Part shown: one piece after another, positions 36,026 to 44,867 of the stretch
Numbering within the stretch: the first letter of the stretch is position 1
Layout: the number at the start of each line of letters is the position of its first letter
Assembly: GCA_965214915.1 (NCBI GenBank)
Contig: CBDCCP010000003.1
Span: 496,001-560,000 of the forward strand
Length of the DNA stretch: 64,000 nucleotides
Direction of reading: 5' to 3'
Source: CATQHP01 sp965214915
Lineage (GTDB): Bacteria; Acidobacteriota; Terriglobia; Bryobacterales; UBA6623
The notes under the pieces: model-generated
The model's database searches: none
What the model saw: only the letters and a program-made list of their open reading frames with translations
What the model was told of the DNA's origin: nothing
Made by a program: the position numbers and the translations under genes

Positions 36026-37138
36026 ATGTTGGCCGAGTTGCGGTTCCAAGCGGAACGGTCCCGCGGCCGCCGCTACCCCGAGCCCGAGCACCCCTATCGC
36101 GGGCCGTTTCAGCGCGACCGCGACCGGGTGATTCATTCGCGCGCCTTTCGGCGGCTGGAGCATAAGACCCAGGTCTTCACTTCCCCGCACTCCGACCATT
36201 TTCGAAACCGTCTGACCCACACCCTGGAAGTTTCGCAGGTGGCGCGCACGGTCGCCGCCGCCTTGGCGCTGAACGAGGATTTGGTGGAATGCCTGTCTCT
36301 TGCCCACGATTTGGGCCACCCGGCGTTCGGCCATGCCGGCGAAGAAGCCCTGGATCGGGAAATGCGCCGGTACGGAGCGAGCTTCGACCACAACCGCCAC
36401 GCGCTGCGCATCGTCGAGCGCTTCGAGCAAAAATACGCGGCGTTCCGCGGATTGAACCTGACGTTCGAGGTTCGCGAGGGTCTGCTCAAACATTCGCGCG
36501 AGCTGGACCCCCAAGACGATGCGAACCGGGAATATCTTCCCGAGTTGCGGCCCCTGCTCGAAGCCCAACTGATCGACCCCGCCGACGAAATCGCCTACCA
36601 CTGCGCCGACCTCGACGACGCGATCGACTCCGGCTTTATCGCCGTGGCGGACGCTTGCAGGCGCGTCGAAAGATTCGGCGAGTTCTACTCGCAGGCGGCT
36701 GCCGAGCATCCTTCCGCCACCGCGCGCCAGAAAGTCAACGAGGCGATTCGCCGCTTGCTCGGCTGGCAGGTTTTGCAGTTGATCGAGGGAACCGCCGCGG
36801 CCGTCTCGGCCGCCGGGGCCGACAGCCCCGAGGCCGTCCGCCGGCTCGACGGCCGCGTCGCCTTGCTCACGCCGGACGGCATCGAAACCTCGCGGCAGCT
36901 TCGCTCGCTGCTGCGTGAAAAGTTTTACGGCGCCGCCGTCATCCATGCGGAATCGAGCGCCGCGGCCCGCAAATTGAGCGAGCTCTTTCAACATTTCATG
37001 AAGCGCCCCGAAGACTTGCCGCAATGCTACCGGGAGCAGACCGAAAGCGAGCCGCTGCACCAAGCCGTCTGCGATTACATTGCGGGGATGACGGACAAGT
37101 TTCTATTCGCCCAACGCCGGCATCTGGTCGGGGTCTGA
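36026..37138 (+). CDS. dgt: dGTP triphosphohydrolase-like protein (HD domain)
   Basis: A 370-residue cytoplasmic dNTP triphosphohydrolase releasing triphosphate from dGTP or other dNTPs. The N-terminal RDRVIHSRAFRRLEHKTQVF and FRNRLTHTLEVSQ are family motifs. The metal-binding HD site is H65, H94-D95 in LAHDLGHPAFGHAG and a later Asp in ADLDDAID. The length fits the shorter Dgt subfamily (type 2 in annotation schemes). It controls dNTP pools and can protect against phages in other bacteria. Confidence 0.93.
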   Translation: MLAELRFQAERSRGRRYPEPEHPYRGPFQRDRDRVIHSRAFRRLEHKTQVFTSPHSDHFRNRLTHTLEVSQVARTVAAALALNEDLVECLSLAHDLGHPAFGHAGEEALDREMRRYGASFDHNRHALRIVERFEQKYAAFRGLNLTFEVREGLLKHSRELDPQDDANREYLPELRPLLEAQLIDPADEIAYHCADLDDAIDSGFIAVADACRRVERFGEFYSQAAAEHPSATARQKVNEAIRRLLGWQVLQLIEGTAAAVSAAGADSPEAVRRLDGRVALLTPDGIETSRQLRSLLREKFYGAAVIHAESSAAARKLSELFQHFMKRPEDLPQCYREQTESEPLHQAVCDYIAGMTDKFLFAQRRHLVGV

Positions 37139-37145
37139 CTCGAAC

Positions 37146-37664
37146 CTAACCCTTCAGCACCGCCAGGTGCTCTCTATAGGTCGAGCGCGCGGCGATGAAG
37201 TCCGCATGATCGAGGCGCAGTTCGCTGCAGATTCCTCGAATCTCGTTGTCCTCTTTCACGCTGATCGACCGGTCGGACGACGACACGGCAAACAGGCAAT
37301 GCAGCAGCGCCAGTTTCTGGCTGCGGCTGGCGATCCGGTTGAACTGTTGCGTGACGACGAAATTTTCCGTTGCGCCGAAGAGAGCGTGCTGCGCCTTGGC
37401 GATCTGCACCACCAATGCCGCTTGCGCTTCCGGCAATCCGCCCACGCGCTCCACAATCCGTTCCATCTCGGCGACTTCTTCGGGGCTGATGTGCAGATCG
37501 GCATTGGCCACGCGCCCGAGAATGTAGGCAAACGAGGCGATGTGACTAGCTTGGTCGGGCGGCAATTCATCGATTGCCTGGCTGATCTTGTGAATCGTCT
37601 CCGAATCGGTCGGTTCCGCTTGCGGTTCACGGGGCGCCAACCCAAAGAGTTCCAGCAGTTTCAT
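37146..37664 (-). CDS. TerB-like family protein
   Basis: A 172-residue all-helical cytoplasmic protein. The core ASFAYILGRVANADLHISPEE, followed by VERVGGLPEAQAALVVQIA and LLHCLFAVSSSDRSISVKED, matches the TerB fold, with acidic residues for a metal site on each half. TerB-like domains occur in tellurite-resistance and stress modules, but isolated copies such as this have no defined role. It is convergent with dgt (7 bp apart) and follows the SGNH gene on the same strand by 16 bp. Confidence 0.8.
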   Translation of the reverse strand: MKLLELFGLAPREPQAEPTDSETIHKISQAIDELPPDQASHIASFAYILGRVANADLHISPEEVAEMERIVERVGGLPEAQAALVVQIAKAQHALFGATENFVVTQQFNRIASRSQKLALLHCLFAVSSSDRSISVKEDNEIRGICSELRLDHADFIAARSTYREHLAVLKG

Positions 37665-37680
37665 TCCTATTTACCCTACC

Positions 37681-38751
37681 CTACCGCTGCCGGCGTTTCG
37701 ATTTGCGGCCTGCGGAGGCCAATGCGGCTTCGATCGCCTGCTGCGCCAGAGGCGCCATGACCTTGTAGCCTTCGGCGTTGGGGTGCAAGCCGTCGTCGGC
37801 CATTTCTTTGCGCAGCCTGCCGGCGTCGTCGACAAGCGCGCTGAAGTAATCGAGATAGAACCAGCCGCGCTGCCGGCAGGTTTGCGAGAGCCAACGGTTG
37901 AGCGCCAGGATGCGTTCGGGCTTGCGCAGAAACGTTCTCTTATAGCGGGGGTTTTTGTCTTCGTGATAATCGTTTACGGGCAGAATCGAGGCGAACACGG
38001 GTACGATGCCGGCGGTTTCGGCCAGAACGCCGATCGTCTCGAGGTTGTTCCGAATCGCGCGGTCGGCGACTCCCCGCGCCAAGTCGTTCGTGCCGGCGAG
38101 GACGACCACCGCGCGCGGCTGCAGATCCAGCACGTCGGCCTTCATGCGGCCGAGCAACTGCCCGCTGATCTGCCCGCCGATGCCGCGATTGAGGTACGGC
38201 TTGGCCGGGAAGTACTGGTTGAGCTTCCAACCGTCGGTGATGGAATCGCCCAGGAACACGACGCGCTGCTCGCCGCCGCGGGGCGGGCCGACGGTACGAT
38301 TCTCTTGCGCATAGCGGCGCAGGTTGTCGCGGTCCGCGCCAAGCGCCTGCTGTTCGCGGAACTCGAGCGTCGCCCGAAAATGGCGGTCGAGCTTTTCGAC
38401 CCGTTCGCGCAGGCGGTTGATTTGATCGCCGACTTCCGCGGAAAATTCCGCGGGCTTGGGCATCGCATCGAGCACCTGGAGATAGACCCGCGCATTCGTC
38501 AGCATTCGATAGAGCACGCCGGAGTGGTCGCTGCGCCGACCGGCCGCCAGAGTTACGGCGCCCTGCCGAAAGTTCTCTACCAACGGAGCTCCGGCGCGCG
38601 CAAGCTCGGGAATTACGATCCGGTTGGCTTCCATCAACTCGGCAATGCCGTCGTAAAGCTTCGCCGCGTCGCTGCCGCGAAGGCGGGCGTCCGTTTGCGC
38701 AAACGCCGCCGCGGCAGACGCGGAGAGCAGCAGAACCCGCAGCAAAAGCAT
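37681..38751 (-). CDS. Secreted SGNH/GDSL hydrolase
   Basis: A 356-residue esterase with a signal peptide (LLLSASAAAAFAQ). After a helical region of about 140 residues comes the SGNH fold: GDSITDGW with nucleophile Ser170, RGIGG (Gly near 192), GTND (Asn222) and ADDGLHPNAEGY with catalytic Asp320 and His323. This resembles GDSL-type acetylhydrolases and platelet-activating-factor acetylhydrolase-like proteins. It probably removes acetyl or other ester groups from carbohydrates outside the cytoplasm. Upstream is the divergent PfkB kinase. Confidence 0.9.
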   Translation of the reverse strand: MLLLRVLLLSASAAAAFAQTDARLRGSDAAKLYDGIAELMEANRIVIPELARAGAPLVENFRQGAVTLAAGRRSDHSGVLYRMLTNARVYLQVLDAMPKPAEFSAEVGDQINRLRERVEKLDRHFRATLEFREQQALGADRDNLRRYAQENRTVGPPRGGEQRVVFLGDSITDGWKLNQYFPAKPYLNRGIGGQISGQLLGRMKADVLDLQPRAVVVLAGTNDLARGVADRAIRNNLETIGVLAETAGIVPVFASILPVNDYHEDKNPRYKRTFLRKPERILALNRWLSQTCRQRGWFYLDYFSALVDDAGRLRKEMADDGLHPNAEGYKVMAPLAQQAIEAALASAGRKSKRRQR

Positions 38752-38821
38752 AGGGTTCAGTGTACTCGAACCCGCCCGCGAGCCGTTCCAGGCAAGGTGG
38801 ACTGGGATAGAGTGTCTAAAG

Positions 38822-39775
38822 ATGCCGAAACGGTTTGACGTCGTCGGGGTCGGGCTGAATGCGACCGACTCGCTCCTGATCGTGCCGCAGTTTCCCGCTT
38901 ACGGAGGCAAGGCGCCGTTCGTGCGAGAGATTCTTTCGCCGGGAGGCCAAGTCGCCAGCGCGATGGTCACCTGCAGCCGGCTGGGTCTCGCCGCGAAGTA
39001 TATCGGCGCCGTCGGCGACGATGAACGAGGACGCATCCAACTCGAAAGCCTGCGCGCGGCGCGCATCGACATCTCTCACGTGCAGCAGCGCAAAAACTGC
39101 CCCAATCAGTCGGCGTACATCGTCATCGACCAGACCACGGGCGAACGCACGATCCTTTGGCAGCGCCCCGACTGCCTGCGCATCTCTCCCGAGCAGATCG
39201 CCCCCGAGCAAATTACCTGCGCCAAGCTGCTGCACATCGACGGTCACGATACGCCGGCGGTGGAGCACGCGGCGCGCATCGCCCGCGAAAACCGCATCCC
39301 GGTCACCGTCGACGTCGACACGATCTACCGCGGTTTCGACCGCGTCTTGCCCTATGTCGATTACCTGATCGCCAGCACCAATTTCCCCGTGCAGTGGACC
39401 AGCTTGACGGACCCTTTTCGGGCGCTGGAGCTGATCCAGAAAGAATACGGGATGACCGTTGCGGCGATGACTCTCGGCTCTCACGGAGCGCTGGCTCTGA
39501 CCGCAGGAAAGTTCCACTATTCCCCGGCGTTCGTGGTCAATTGCAAGGACACGACCGGCGCGGGCGACGTGTTTCACGGAGCATTCTGCTACGCCATGAT
39601 CAAGCGTTACTCCATCGAAGAAGCCATGGAGTTCGCCAACGCCATGGCCGCGCTCAACTGCAAAGCGCTCGGCGCCCAGGGAGGCATCGCTTCCATGAAC
39701 GCCGCCCGCCAATTGATCGAAACCGGCGAGCGCCGTTCGAATCCCGATTTCGTCGAGCGTATAGCGCGGAGTTGA
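38822..39775 (+). CDS. PfkB-family carbohydrate kinase
   Basis: A 317-residue sugar kinase. VVGVGLNATDSLLIVPQFP and the SPGGQVASAMVTCSRLGL region form the N-terminal half; TTGAGDVFHGAF with catalytic Asp249 ends the active site. The substrate is not clear from sequence. It is more divergent from ribokinase than the gene at 31524 and lacks the GGKGANQA motif. The rhomboid gene follows after 28 bp. Confidence 0.9.
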   Translation: MPKRFDVVGVGLNATDSLLIVPQFPAYGGKAPFVREILSPGGQVASAMVTCSRLGLAAKYIGAVGDDERGRIQLESLRAARIDISHVQQRKNCPNQSAYIVIDQTTGERTILWQRPDCLRISPEQIAPEQITCAKLLHIDGHDTPAVEHAARIARENRIPVTVDVDTIYRGFDRVLPYVDYLIASTNFPVQWTSLTDPFRALELIQKEYGMTVAAMTLGSHGALALTAGKFHYSPAFVVNCKDTTGAGDVFHGAFCYAMIKRYSIEEAMEFANAMAALNCKALGAQGGIASMNAARQLIETGERRSNPDFVERIARS

Positions 39776-39803
39776 CGAACGCCTGGGAGGGCTCGGCAAG
39801 ACA

Positions 39804-40529
39804 ATGTTTCCTCTTCGAGACGACGCTCCGCGCGGGGGAACGCCGTTTGTGACTATCGCCCTGATCGTCGTCAACGTTGCGGTCTTTCTGTTCCAAGCTT
39901 CGCTGTATCTGGAATCTCCCCGGGCGCAGCAAGCATTCGTCGAAACGTTCGGCGCGATTCCCGCCCGCGCAAGCGAAGCGTTGGCCGGGCGCTATCCGCT
40001 TTTGCCGGGGCTGCTGCCCGTGGTCACGTCGATCTTTCTGCACGGCGGCTGGATGCATCTGATCGGCAACATGTGGTTCCTGTGGATCTTCGGAGACAAC
40101 GTCGAAGACGAGCTCGGCCACAAGGCTTATGCGGCGTTCTACCTGGTCTGCGGCGTCCTGGCCTCGCTCGCGCACTTCATTTCCGACCCGGCCTCATACG
40201 TGCCGGCCGTCGGCGCCAGCGGCGCGATTGCGGGCGTGATGGGCGCCTATATGATGCGCTTCCCATTGGCCCGCGTCACCGTGCTCGTGCCGTTGTTCGT
40301 CTTGTTTACGACGTTTCGAGTTCCCGCGTTCCTGATGCTCGCCTATTGGTTCCTCATTCAGTTCGCGAGCGGCGCGGCGAGCTTGGGCGCGTCCGCAACC
40401 GGCGGCATAGCCTGGTGGGCCCACATCGGCGGATTCGCCGCCGGCGCCGTGTTGATCCTGCCCCGTTCGAGACGCCGGCGGCTGAGGGCGGCGCGGTATT
40501 CCAACCGGCCTCCGCGGACTTGGCGATAA
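39804..40529 (+). CDS. Rhomboid-family intramembrane serine protease
   Basis: A 241-residue protein with six hydrophobic segments. The catalytic dyad is Ser139 in GASGAIAGVMGAY and His207 in WWAHIGGFAAG. The oxyanion-supporting HGGWMHLIGNMWFLWIFGDNVED (written here as two adjoining conserved stretches, HGGWMHLIGNM and WFLWIFGDN) precedes them. It cleaves transmembrane substrates inside the bilayer. The TauE gene follows 4 bp later, so both are probably co-transcribed. Confidence 0.92.
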   Translation: MFPLRDDAPRGGTPFVTIALIVVNVAVFLFQASLYLESPRAQQAFVETFGAIPARASEALAGRYPLLPGLLPVVTSIFLHGGWMHLIGNMWFLWIFGDNVEDELGHKAYAAFYLVCGVLASLAHFISDPASYVPAVGASGAIAGVMGAYMMRFPLARVTVLVPLFVLFTTFRVPAFLMLAYWFLIQFASGAASLGASATGGIAWWAHIGGFAAGAVLILPRSRRRRLRAARYSNRPPRTWR

Positions 40530-40533
40530 GAGA

Positions 40534-41325
40534 ATGCTCGCCGCAATCGTCGTCGCGCTGACCGCAGCCGCCGCCTCGGGACTGACTCTGTACTCCGGTT
40601 TCGGTCTGGGCACCCTGCTCATGCCGGTCTTTGCCTTGTTTTTTCCCGTGGAAACAGCCGTCGCCTCGACCGCGGTGGTGCATGGGGCGAACAACGTGTT
40701 CAAGGCGGCCGCGGTCGGCAGGCTCGCCGACCGGGCGGTGGCGCTCCGCTTCGGCCTCCCCGCGCTTTGCGCCGCATATGCGGGAGCGCTCGTGCTGGGC
40801 CGCTTGTCGCGGTTCGAGGAGTTGGCCGGCTATACGTTAGGCCCCCTGCGAGCATCGATCACGCCGGTCAAGCTCGCGCTGGGCGCGCTGATGGCGTTCT
40901 TTGCCGTCTTCGAGTTGGCGCCGGCTCTCAAGAGGCTCCGCTTCGACAAGAAATATCTTCCGCTCGGAGGGCTGCTCTCGGGGTTTTTCGGCGGTCTTTC
41001 GGGGCATCAAGGCGCTCTGCGTTCGGCATTCCTGGTCAAGGTCGGCATCGGCGCCGAGGCCTTCGTCGGCTCCAACGCCGTCATCGCTCTGCTGGTCGAT
41101 GTCGTGCGTATCGCAGCCCACACGGGTCTGTTGTTTTCAGAACGGGCGCAGATCCCGATCGGGGAAGAACAGTGGCCGCTGGTGGGCAGCGGAATCGCAG
41201 GCGCCGTTTGCGGCGTCGCGGCGGGCAAGAAGTATCTTCACAAGGTAACGTCGGCGGCGGTTCAGTCGCTGGTCGGCGCGATGCTGCTGCTCATCGCGGC
41301 GCTGCTGGCGGCGGGAATCCTTTAG
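40534..41325 (+). CDS. TauE/SafE-family membrane transporter
   Basis: A 263-residue integral membrane protein with about eight helices. The TauE/SafE pattern of two related halves is visible: GFGLGTLLMPVFALFFPVETAVA in the first (GFGLGTLLMPV and VETAVASTAVVHG motifs) and GGLLSGFFGGLSGHQGALRS in the second. Members move sulfite, sulfoacetate or other anions outward. With four sulfatases in the window a link to sulfur anions is tempting but unproven. ATG 40534 has TAAGAGA upstream. Confidence 0.85.
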   Translation: MLAAIVVALTAAAASGLTLYSGFGLGTLLMPVFALFFPVETAVASTAVVHGANNVFKAAAVGRLADRAVALRFGLPALCAAYAGALVLGRLSRFEELAGYTLGPLRASITPVKLALGALMAFFAVFELAPALKRLRFDKKYLPLGGLLSGFFGGLSGHQGALRSAFLVKVGIGAEAFVGSNAVIALLVDVVRIAAHTGLLFSERAQIPIGEEQWPLVGSGIAGAVCGVAAGKKYLHKVTSAAVQSLVGAMLLLIAALLAAGIL

Positions 41326-41328
41326 CCG

Positions 41329-41387
41329 CCCGCGCGGGCCGCATGGGTTCTGCGGCCGGCGCCATTCGTCTTACCGCTCGGGCAGCG
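41329..41387. repeat. 59-bp direct repeat, copy 1
   Basis: Imperfect copy of 42444-42502, starting CCCGCGCG and ending GGGCAGCG, with TGCGGCCGGCGCC identical in both (about 13 mismatches in 59 aligned bases, no gaps). Copy 2 includes the last codons of the quinoprotein dehydrogenase on the minus strand (ALPER stop). Copy 1 keeps a matching SLPER stop with no gene attached. The two copies bracket the decayed island. Confidence 0.75.
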
Positions 41388-41428
41388 ACCGTTGCCCGAT
41401 TCTTGCAAGTGACTTGCTTTCAGTCGTC

Positions 41429-41635
41429 CTATGCCTCTCGCGCTCGCCGTCCGGCCTGCGCCACGATCACGACGCCGAGCGCCAGTCCGCCGCCAAGCAA
41501 CGCGAGCGCCGGCGTGTCCGCGCCTTGCTCGCCGAGCGCAGCATTGAGCCCGCCGCCGGCGAGCATGCCGACCAGCGTCGCGAGCAGAGCCCTCAGGGCG
41601 ACGCGCGCGCCGGGACGGAATCTTCTTTTCGTCAT
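41429..41635 (-). CDS. Small two-helix membrane protein, hypothetical
   Basis: A possible 68-residue protein with a basic N-terminus and two hydrophobic segments (LRALLATLVGMLAGGGL and TPALALLGGGLALGVVIVAQ). The start is preceded by GAGCAATG context only, with no strong ribosome-binding site. It lies inside the repeat-bracketed island beside gene remnants, so it may itself be non-functional. No family recognised. Confidence 0.4.
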   Translation of the reverse strand: MTKRRFRPGARVALRALLATLVGMLAGGGLNAALGEQGADTPALALLGGGLALGVVIVAQAGRRAREA

Positions 41636-41877
41636 TGCTCAGTCTCCAGATACCGCATGCTTCGTCGAACTCGCGCCGGCGCCCGCGGACGTTCCACGTG
41701 GCGCGGTCCACCGATGGGGCGTCTCGGGCGTTAGTCTACGACTGCGCGTATGTCGTGCGTCATAACCTATTCGCTGCCGATAGTCCGGCCCGATTCCCTG
41801 GTCGATTCCCACTTTTCAACCGGGAATCTACGGGACCGTCGAAGCCGTCTCCGGACCGTACGGCATCCGCAGCTTGC

Positions 41878-42030
41878 TCACTGCCCACCGCCGTTCAGCG
41901 CCGGCAACTCGCGGAGAACCTCGTCGTCGGGGATTTCTAGGCGCCAACCGTACGCGGTAGCCACCGCGGCGTCAAGGGCTTCGTATGCATCGACGAGCCA
42001 TTGCGGGCTTCCAGGGCTTCCGTTTCTCAT
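41878..42030 (-). pseudogene. C-terminal fragment of a DNA methyltransferase
   Basis: A 50-codon stretch with ATG at 42030 reads SPQWLVDAYEALDAAVATAY then GWRLEIPDDEVLRELPALN and stops. This closely resembles the last 45 residues of large class I DNA methyltransferases of type II restriction-modification systems, where RPxWLxxAHxxLDxAVxxAYGW and a final LLALN are conserved. The rest of that gene (many hundreds of residues) is missing; an in-frame stop lies 13 codons upstream of the ATG. It is therefore a remnant of a lost restriction-modification gene. Confidence 0.6.
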
Positions 42031-42161
42031 GTCCTGTAAGGCATTGATAACAAAATGTTTGTTTCTTCATTGGGCGCTGCTTCCCCTCGCCGGTGGGTGT
42101 CGCCGGCGGCCCTCCCTCGCCTACCCTACGGGCGCCTGACCGCTCGTGGCAACATGAATCC

Positions 42162-42375
42162 GTGTTCGATACTCAGGCGATAGCCCGCGCGTTGGCCAAC
42201 GCCGACCGCTCGCCGGCACAGGTTACAGGTTGACGCTATCACCGACGCCGTGCGGCAGGCGGCCGAACATGAAGCGCGGGATCCGGTGACCCGCGGCGAC
42301 CTTTATCGCGCCCTTTTGCTCCAGACGGGCGTGCTCATCGGGGCCGGGATCGCCGTCCTGCGGTTGCTCGGCTGA
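42162..42375 (+). pseudogene. Small coiled-coil/TM protein gene broken by a 7-bp duplication
   Basis: From GTG 42162 the frame reads FDTQAIARALANADRSPAQV and then hits TGA. One frame over it continues DAITDAVRQAAEHEARDPV, TRGDLYRALLLQTGVLIGAG, IAVLRLLG and stops at 42375. The break lies at ACAGGTT repeated twice in tandem (42218-42224 and 42225-42231). Removing one copy restores a 68-residue protein. The layout (helical N-terminus, TRGDL motif, C-terminal transmembrane helix) resembles the intact protein at 48777-49160 and DUF1640-like small proteins. Confidence 0.6.
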
Positions 42376-42443
42376 CTCGACTGCGGAGCGGGCGTTTCCG
42401 GGCGGACGTCTTGCCGAGCATGCCCGCCTACTACCTCGAGTGG

Positions 42444-42502
42444 CCCGCGCGAGACGTATGAGAATTGCGGCCGGCGCCTCCCGTCTTATCGTTCGGGCAG
42501 CG
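42444..42502. repeat. 59-bp direct repeat, copy 2
   Basis: Partner of 41329-41387. Its distal part is the 3' end of the quinoprotein dehydrogenase, including the stop codon. The spacing between the copies is 1115 bp, which defines the size of the inserted and decayed segment. The 850 bp between 41636 and 42485 hold only the two remnants listed and otherwise no gene I can support. Confidence 0.75.
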
Positions 42503-44612
42503 CGAAGGCCACGTATTTTCCGCCCGACTCCGCGCCGCTCTTGCCCCCGCCCGCCGCAATCGCGATGAATTGACGCCCGTCCACTTCGTACATTGCAGGC
42601 GTCGCATTGCCGCTCGCCGGCAGCGTTGTTTCCCAGAGCAACTCGCCGGTGGCCTTGTCGAAGGCGCGGAACTTCTTGTCGTGGTTCGTCGCGCCGATGA
42701 ACAACAGTCCGCCTGCGGTGACGATCGGACCGCCGTAATTTTCGGTTCCCGTCGGCGGCATCCCTTGCGCAACCAGTTCGGGATGCTCGCCGAAAGGAAT
42801 CTGCCAAGCGATGGCGCCCGAGTCGAGGTTCACTGCCGTAAGCGTGCCCCAGGGAGGCTTGATCGGTGGGTAGCCGTCGGGATCGAGGAACTTGTTGTAG
42901 CCGTCGTGAGTCCACGGCAGATCGTACGCCGACGCCGCGCGGTGGTCCACGCCGGCCGAGACGTTTTCGCCGGCCAGGATGAAACGGGCGATAGCCGCCG
43001 CGGCCTTGTCGCCGAGGTGGCCGAAAGCCGGCATGCGGCCGGCGCCTTTCTGGATGACGGCTTCGATTTCCTTGTTCGACTTGTCCAGCCCGGCAAGCGC
43101 CGGGAACTCCGGGGGCGTGCCGCTCAAATCGTCGAGGTGGCAGGCGGCGCAATGGCGTTGATAGAGCCGCTTGCCGGTCACGACGCCTCCGAACTTTTTC
43201 CTCTCGACCAGCCGAAGAATGAACACGGCCACATTGGAATTGCCGTAGTAAAGTCCCGTCTCGGGATCGAAAGCCTGGCCGCCCCACTCGAGTCCGCCGT
43301 CGAAACCGGGAAAGACGATCGTTCCCTCGCGGCTCGGCGGAGTGAACTGCGGCCCGTTGCGCAGCTTGCGGAAGCGTTCGAGAACCACCTTGCGCGCCTC
43401 CGGCGTGCGCTCGGTCAGGTCGGCTTCGCCGATCTGCTGCCTGCCCAGAGCGGGCGGCGCAAGCGGAAGAATCTGCGTCGGCGCGGTCTCTTCCCCGTCG
43501 ATGTCCGACGCGGCGGCCTGCACTTTCTGCAGAGGAAACAGCGACTCGCCGGTCTCGCGGTCGAAAACGAAGACGTGGTTCGATTTGGTCGCCTGCGCCA
43601 CCGCGTCGATCAACTTGCCGTCGCGCTCGACGGTGACGAGCGACGGCGGCGCGGGCAGATCGCGGTCCCAGATATCGTGCTTGACGAATTGGAAATGCCA
43701 GACCAACTCGCCGGTTTCCGCCTTGAGGCAGAGCAGGGAGTTGGCGTAAAGGTTGTCGCCCAGCCGGTTGCCCGCCCAGAAATCGAACGCCGCCGAGCCT
43801 GTGCCGGCGTAAACCAGGCCGCGCTCTTCGTCGAGCGCCATGCCCGACCAGTTGTTCGCGCCGCCCACGGTCTTCCAGGAATCGGGCGACCAGCTCTCGT
43901 AGCCCGGCTCGCCCGGATGCGGGATGGTGTGAAAGCTCCAGCGCAACTCGCCCGTGCGGGCGTTGTAGGCGCGGATATCTCCGGGCGCGCTGGGCAGCCC
44001 CTCGCTGACGGCGCTGCCGACGATGAGCAGATCACGGAAGATCACGCCCGGAGTGTTCATCCCGACCTGAAGCTTTTGCGCAGGTCTGCCCAGGTTTTCC
44101 CGGAGGTCGATGAAGCCCTTCCCGCCGAACTCCTCGACGGGCGTTCCCGTCTCGGCGTCCAGCGCGTAGAGTTGATGCTTCGCCGCGAAATAGAGCCGCC
44201 GTTCGTCTCCTTCGCGCCACAGCATGAAGCCCCGGTTGCGCGACCTGCCCGAGACGGGCGCGCCGTCGATCGTCGGGGTGAACGTCCATAACTCTTTGCC
44301 GGTGGCCGCGTCGAGCGCGAAGACGCGCAGCTTGGGGCTCGACCCGTAGAGAACGCCGTCGACGACCAGGGGGTTGCACTGCAATTCCGAGCCGCGGAAG
44401 GCGTCCCCGGTATCGTAAACCCAGGCCCGCCGCAATTGCGCGACGTTTTCGCGGTTGATCTGCTTCAACCGCGAGTAACGGAGCTGATCGTTGCCGCCGC
44501 CGTAAGCGCTCCAGTCCGTGTACCCCGATTGCGGCGCCGAGCGGAGCGAGTCGGGCTGCGGCGCGCAAGCCGTGAGGACAAGACATGGCAGAAGCAGGCC
44601 GCGGAGCCGCAT
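42486..44612 (-). CDS. PQQ-dependent dehydrogenase with internal cytochrome c domain
   Basis: A 708-residue exported quinoprotein, like glucose/alcohol dehydrogenases, passing electrons from a substrate via PQQ to heme. The signal LLLPCLVLTACAPQ looks like a lipobox. Propeller repeats include DWSAYGGGNDQLRYSRL, ALDAATGKELW and AYNARTGELRW. A cytochrome c insert with C-A-A-C-H (about 485-490) interrupts the propeller, with GRMPAFGHL supplying the axial Met region. The rest of the propeller follows (GTLTAVNLDSGAIAW). ATG 44612 is preferred to TTG 44621. Substrate unknown. Confidence 0.9.
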   Translation of the reverse strand: MRLRGLLLPCLVLTACAPQPDSLRSAPQSGYTDWSAYGGGNDQLRYSRLKQINRENVAQLRRAWVYDTGDAFRGSELQCNPLVVDGVLYGSSPKLRVFALDAATGKELWTFTPTIDGAPVSGRSRNRGFMLWREGDERRLYFAAKHQLYALDAETGTPVEEFGGKGFIDLRENLGRPAQKLQVGMNTPGVIFRDLLIVGSAVSEGLPSAPGDIRAYNARTGELRWSFHTIPHPGEPGYESWSPDSWKTVGGANNWSGMALDEERGLVYAGTGSAAFDFWAGNRLGDNLYANSLLCLKAETGELVWHFQFVKHDIWDRDLPAPPSLVTVERDGKLIDAVAQATKSNHVFVFDRETGESLFPLQKVQAAASDIDGEETAPTQILPLAPPALGRQQIGEADLTERTPEARKVVLERFRKLRNGPQFTPPSREGTIVFPGFDGGLEWGGQAFDPETGLYYGNSNVAVFILRLVERKKFGGVVTGKRLYQRHCAACHLDDLSGTPPEFPALAGLDKSNKEIEAVIQKGAGRMPAFGHLGDKAAAAIARFILAGENVSAGVDHRAASAYDLPWTHDGYNKFLDPDGYPPIKPPWGTLTAVNLDSGAIAWQIPFGEHPELVAQGMPPTGTENYGGPIVTAGGLLFIGATNHDKKFRAFDKATGELLWETTLPASGNATPAMYEVDGRQFIAIAAGGGKSGAESGGKYVAFALPER

Positions 44613-44836
44613 GACCTGCAATTGTAGCCCGGAGCGGGCCTGCGATGGAAGCCGCTGCAGCGCGGCCGGTCACAGGCTTCGAACGCCAATTGGCGGAGAA
44701 AAGGCGGCCAAACAATTCCAATCCGGAGTTTTTATTGAATTAAGCCGCAAATCATTCGATTGAGGATGTTTTTTCGCTGAAAACCCTTCGACATTGGTGC
44801 TACCATCCTTCCGGTCTCGTCACTCCGTTCGTGACA

Positions 44837-44867
44837 GTCACGGCCGGATGCGTACGCAGGCCGTGAC
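44837..44867 (+). promoter_or_regulatory. Stem-loop in the leader of the small membrane protein gene
   Basis: GTCACGGCC (44837-44845) pairs perfectly with GGCCGTGAC (44859-44867). The loop contains the palindrome TGCGTACGCA. A second small stem, GTCAC/GTGAC, lies just upstream (44819-44835). There is no U-run, so it is not a standard terminator. It ends 12 bases before the AGGAGGAG of the next gene and may stabilise or regulate its mRNA. The 273-bp divergent region otherwise shows no gene. Confidence 0.5.

Noticed and set aside
41750..42139. A 129-codon + strand frame in the decayed island
   Set aside because: Its translation is low-quality and the opposite strand carries the recognisable methyltransferase remnant.
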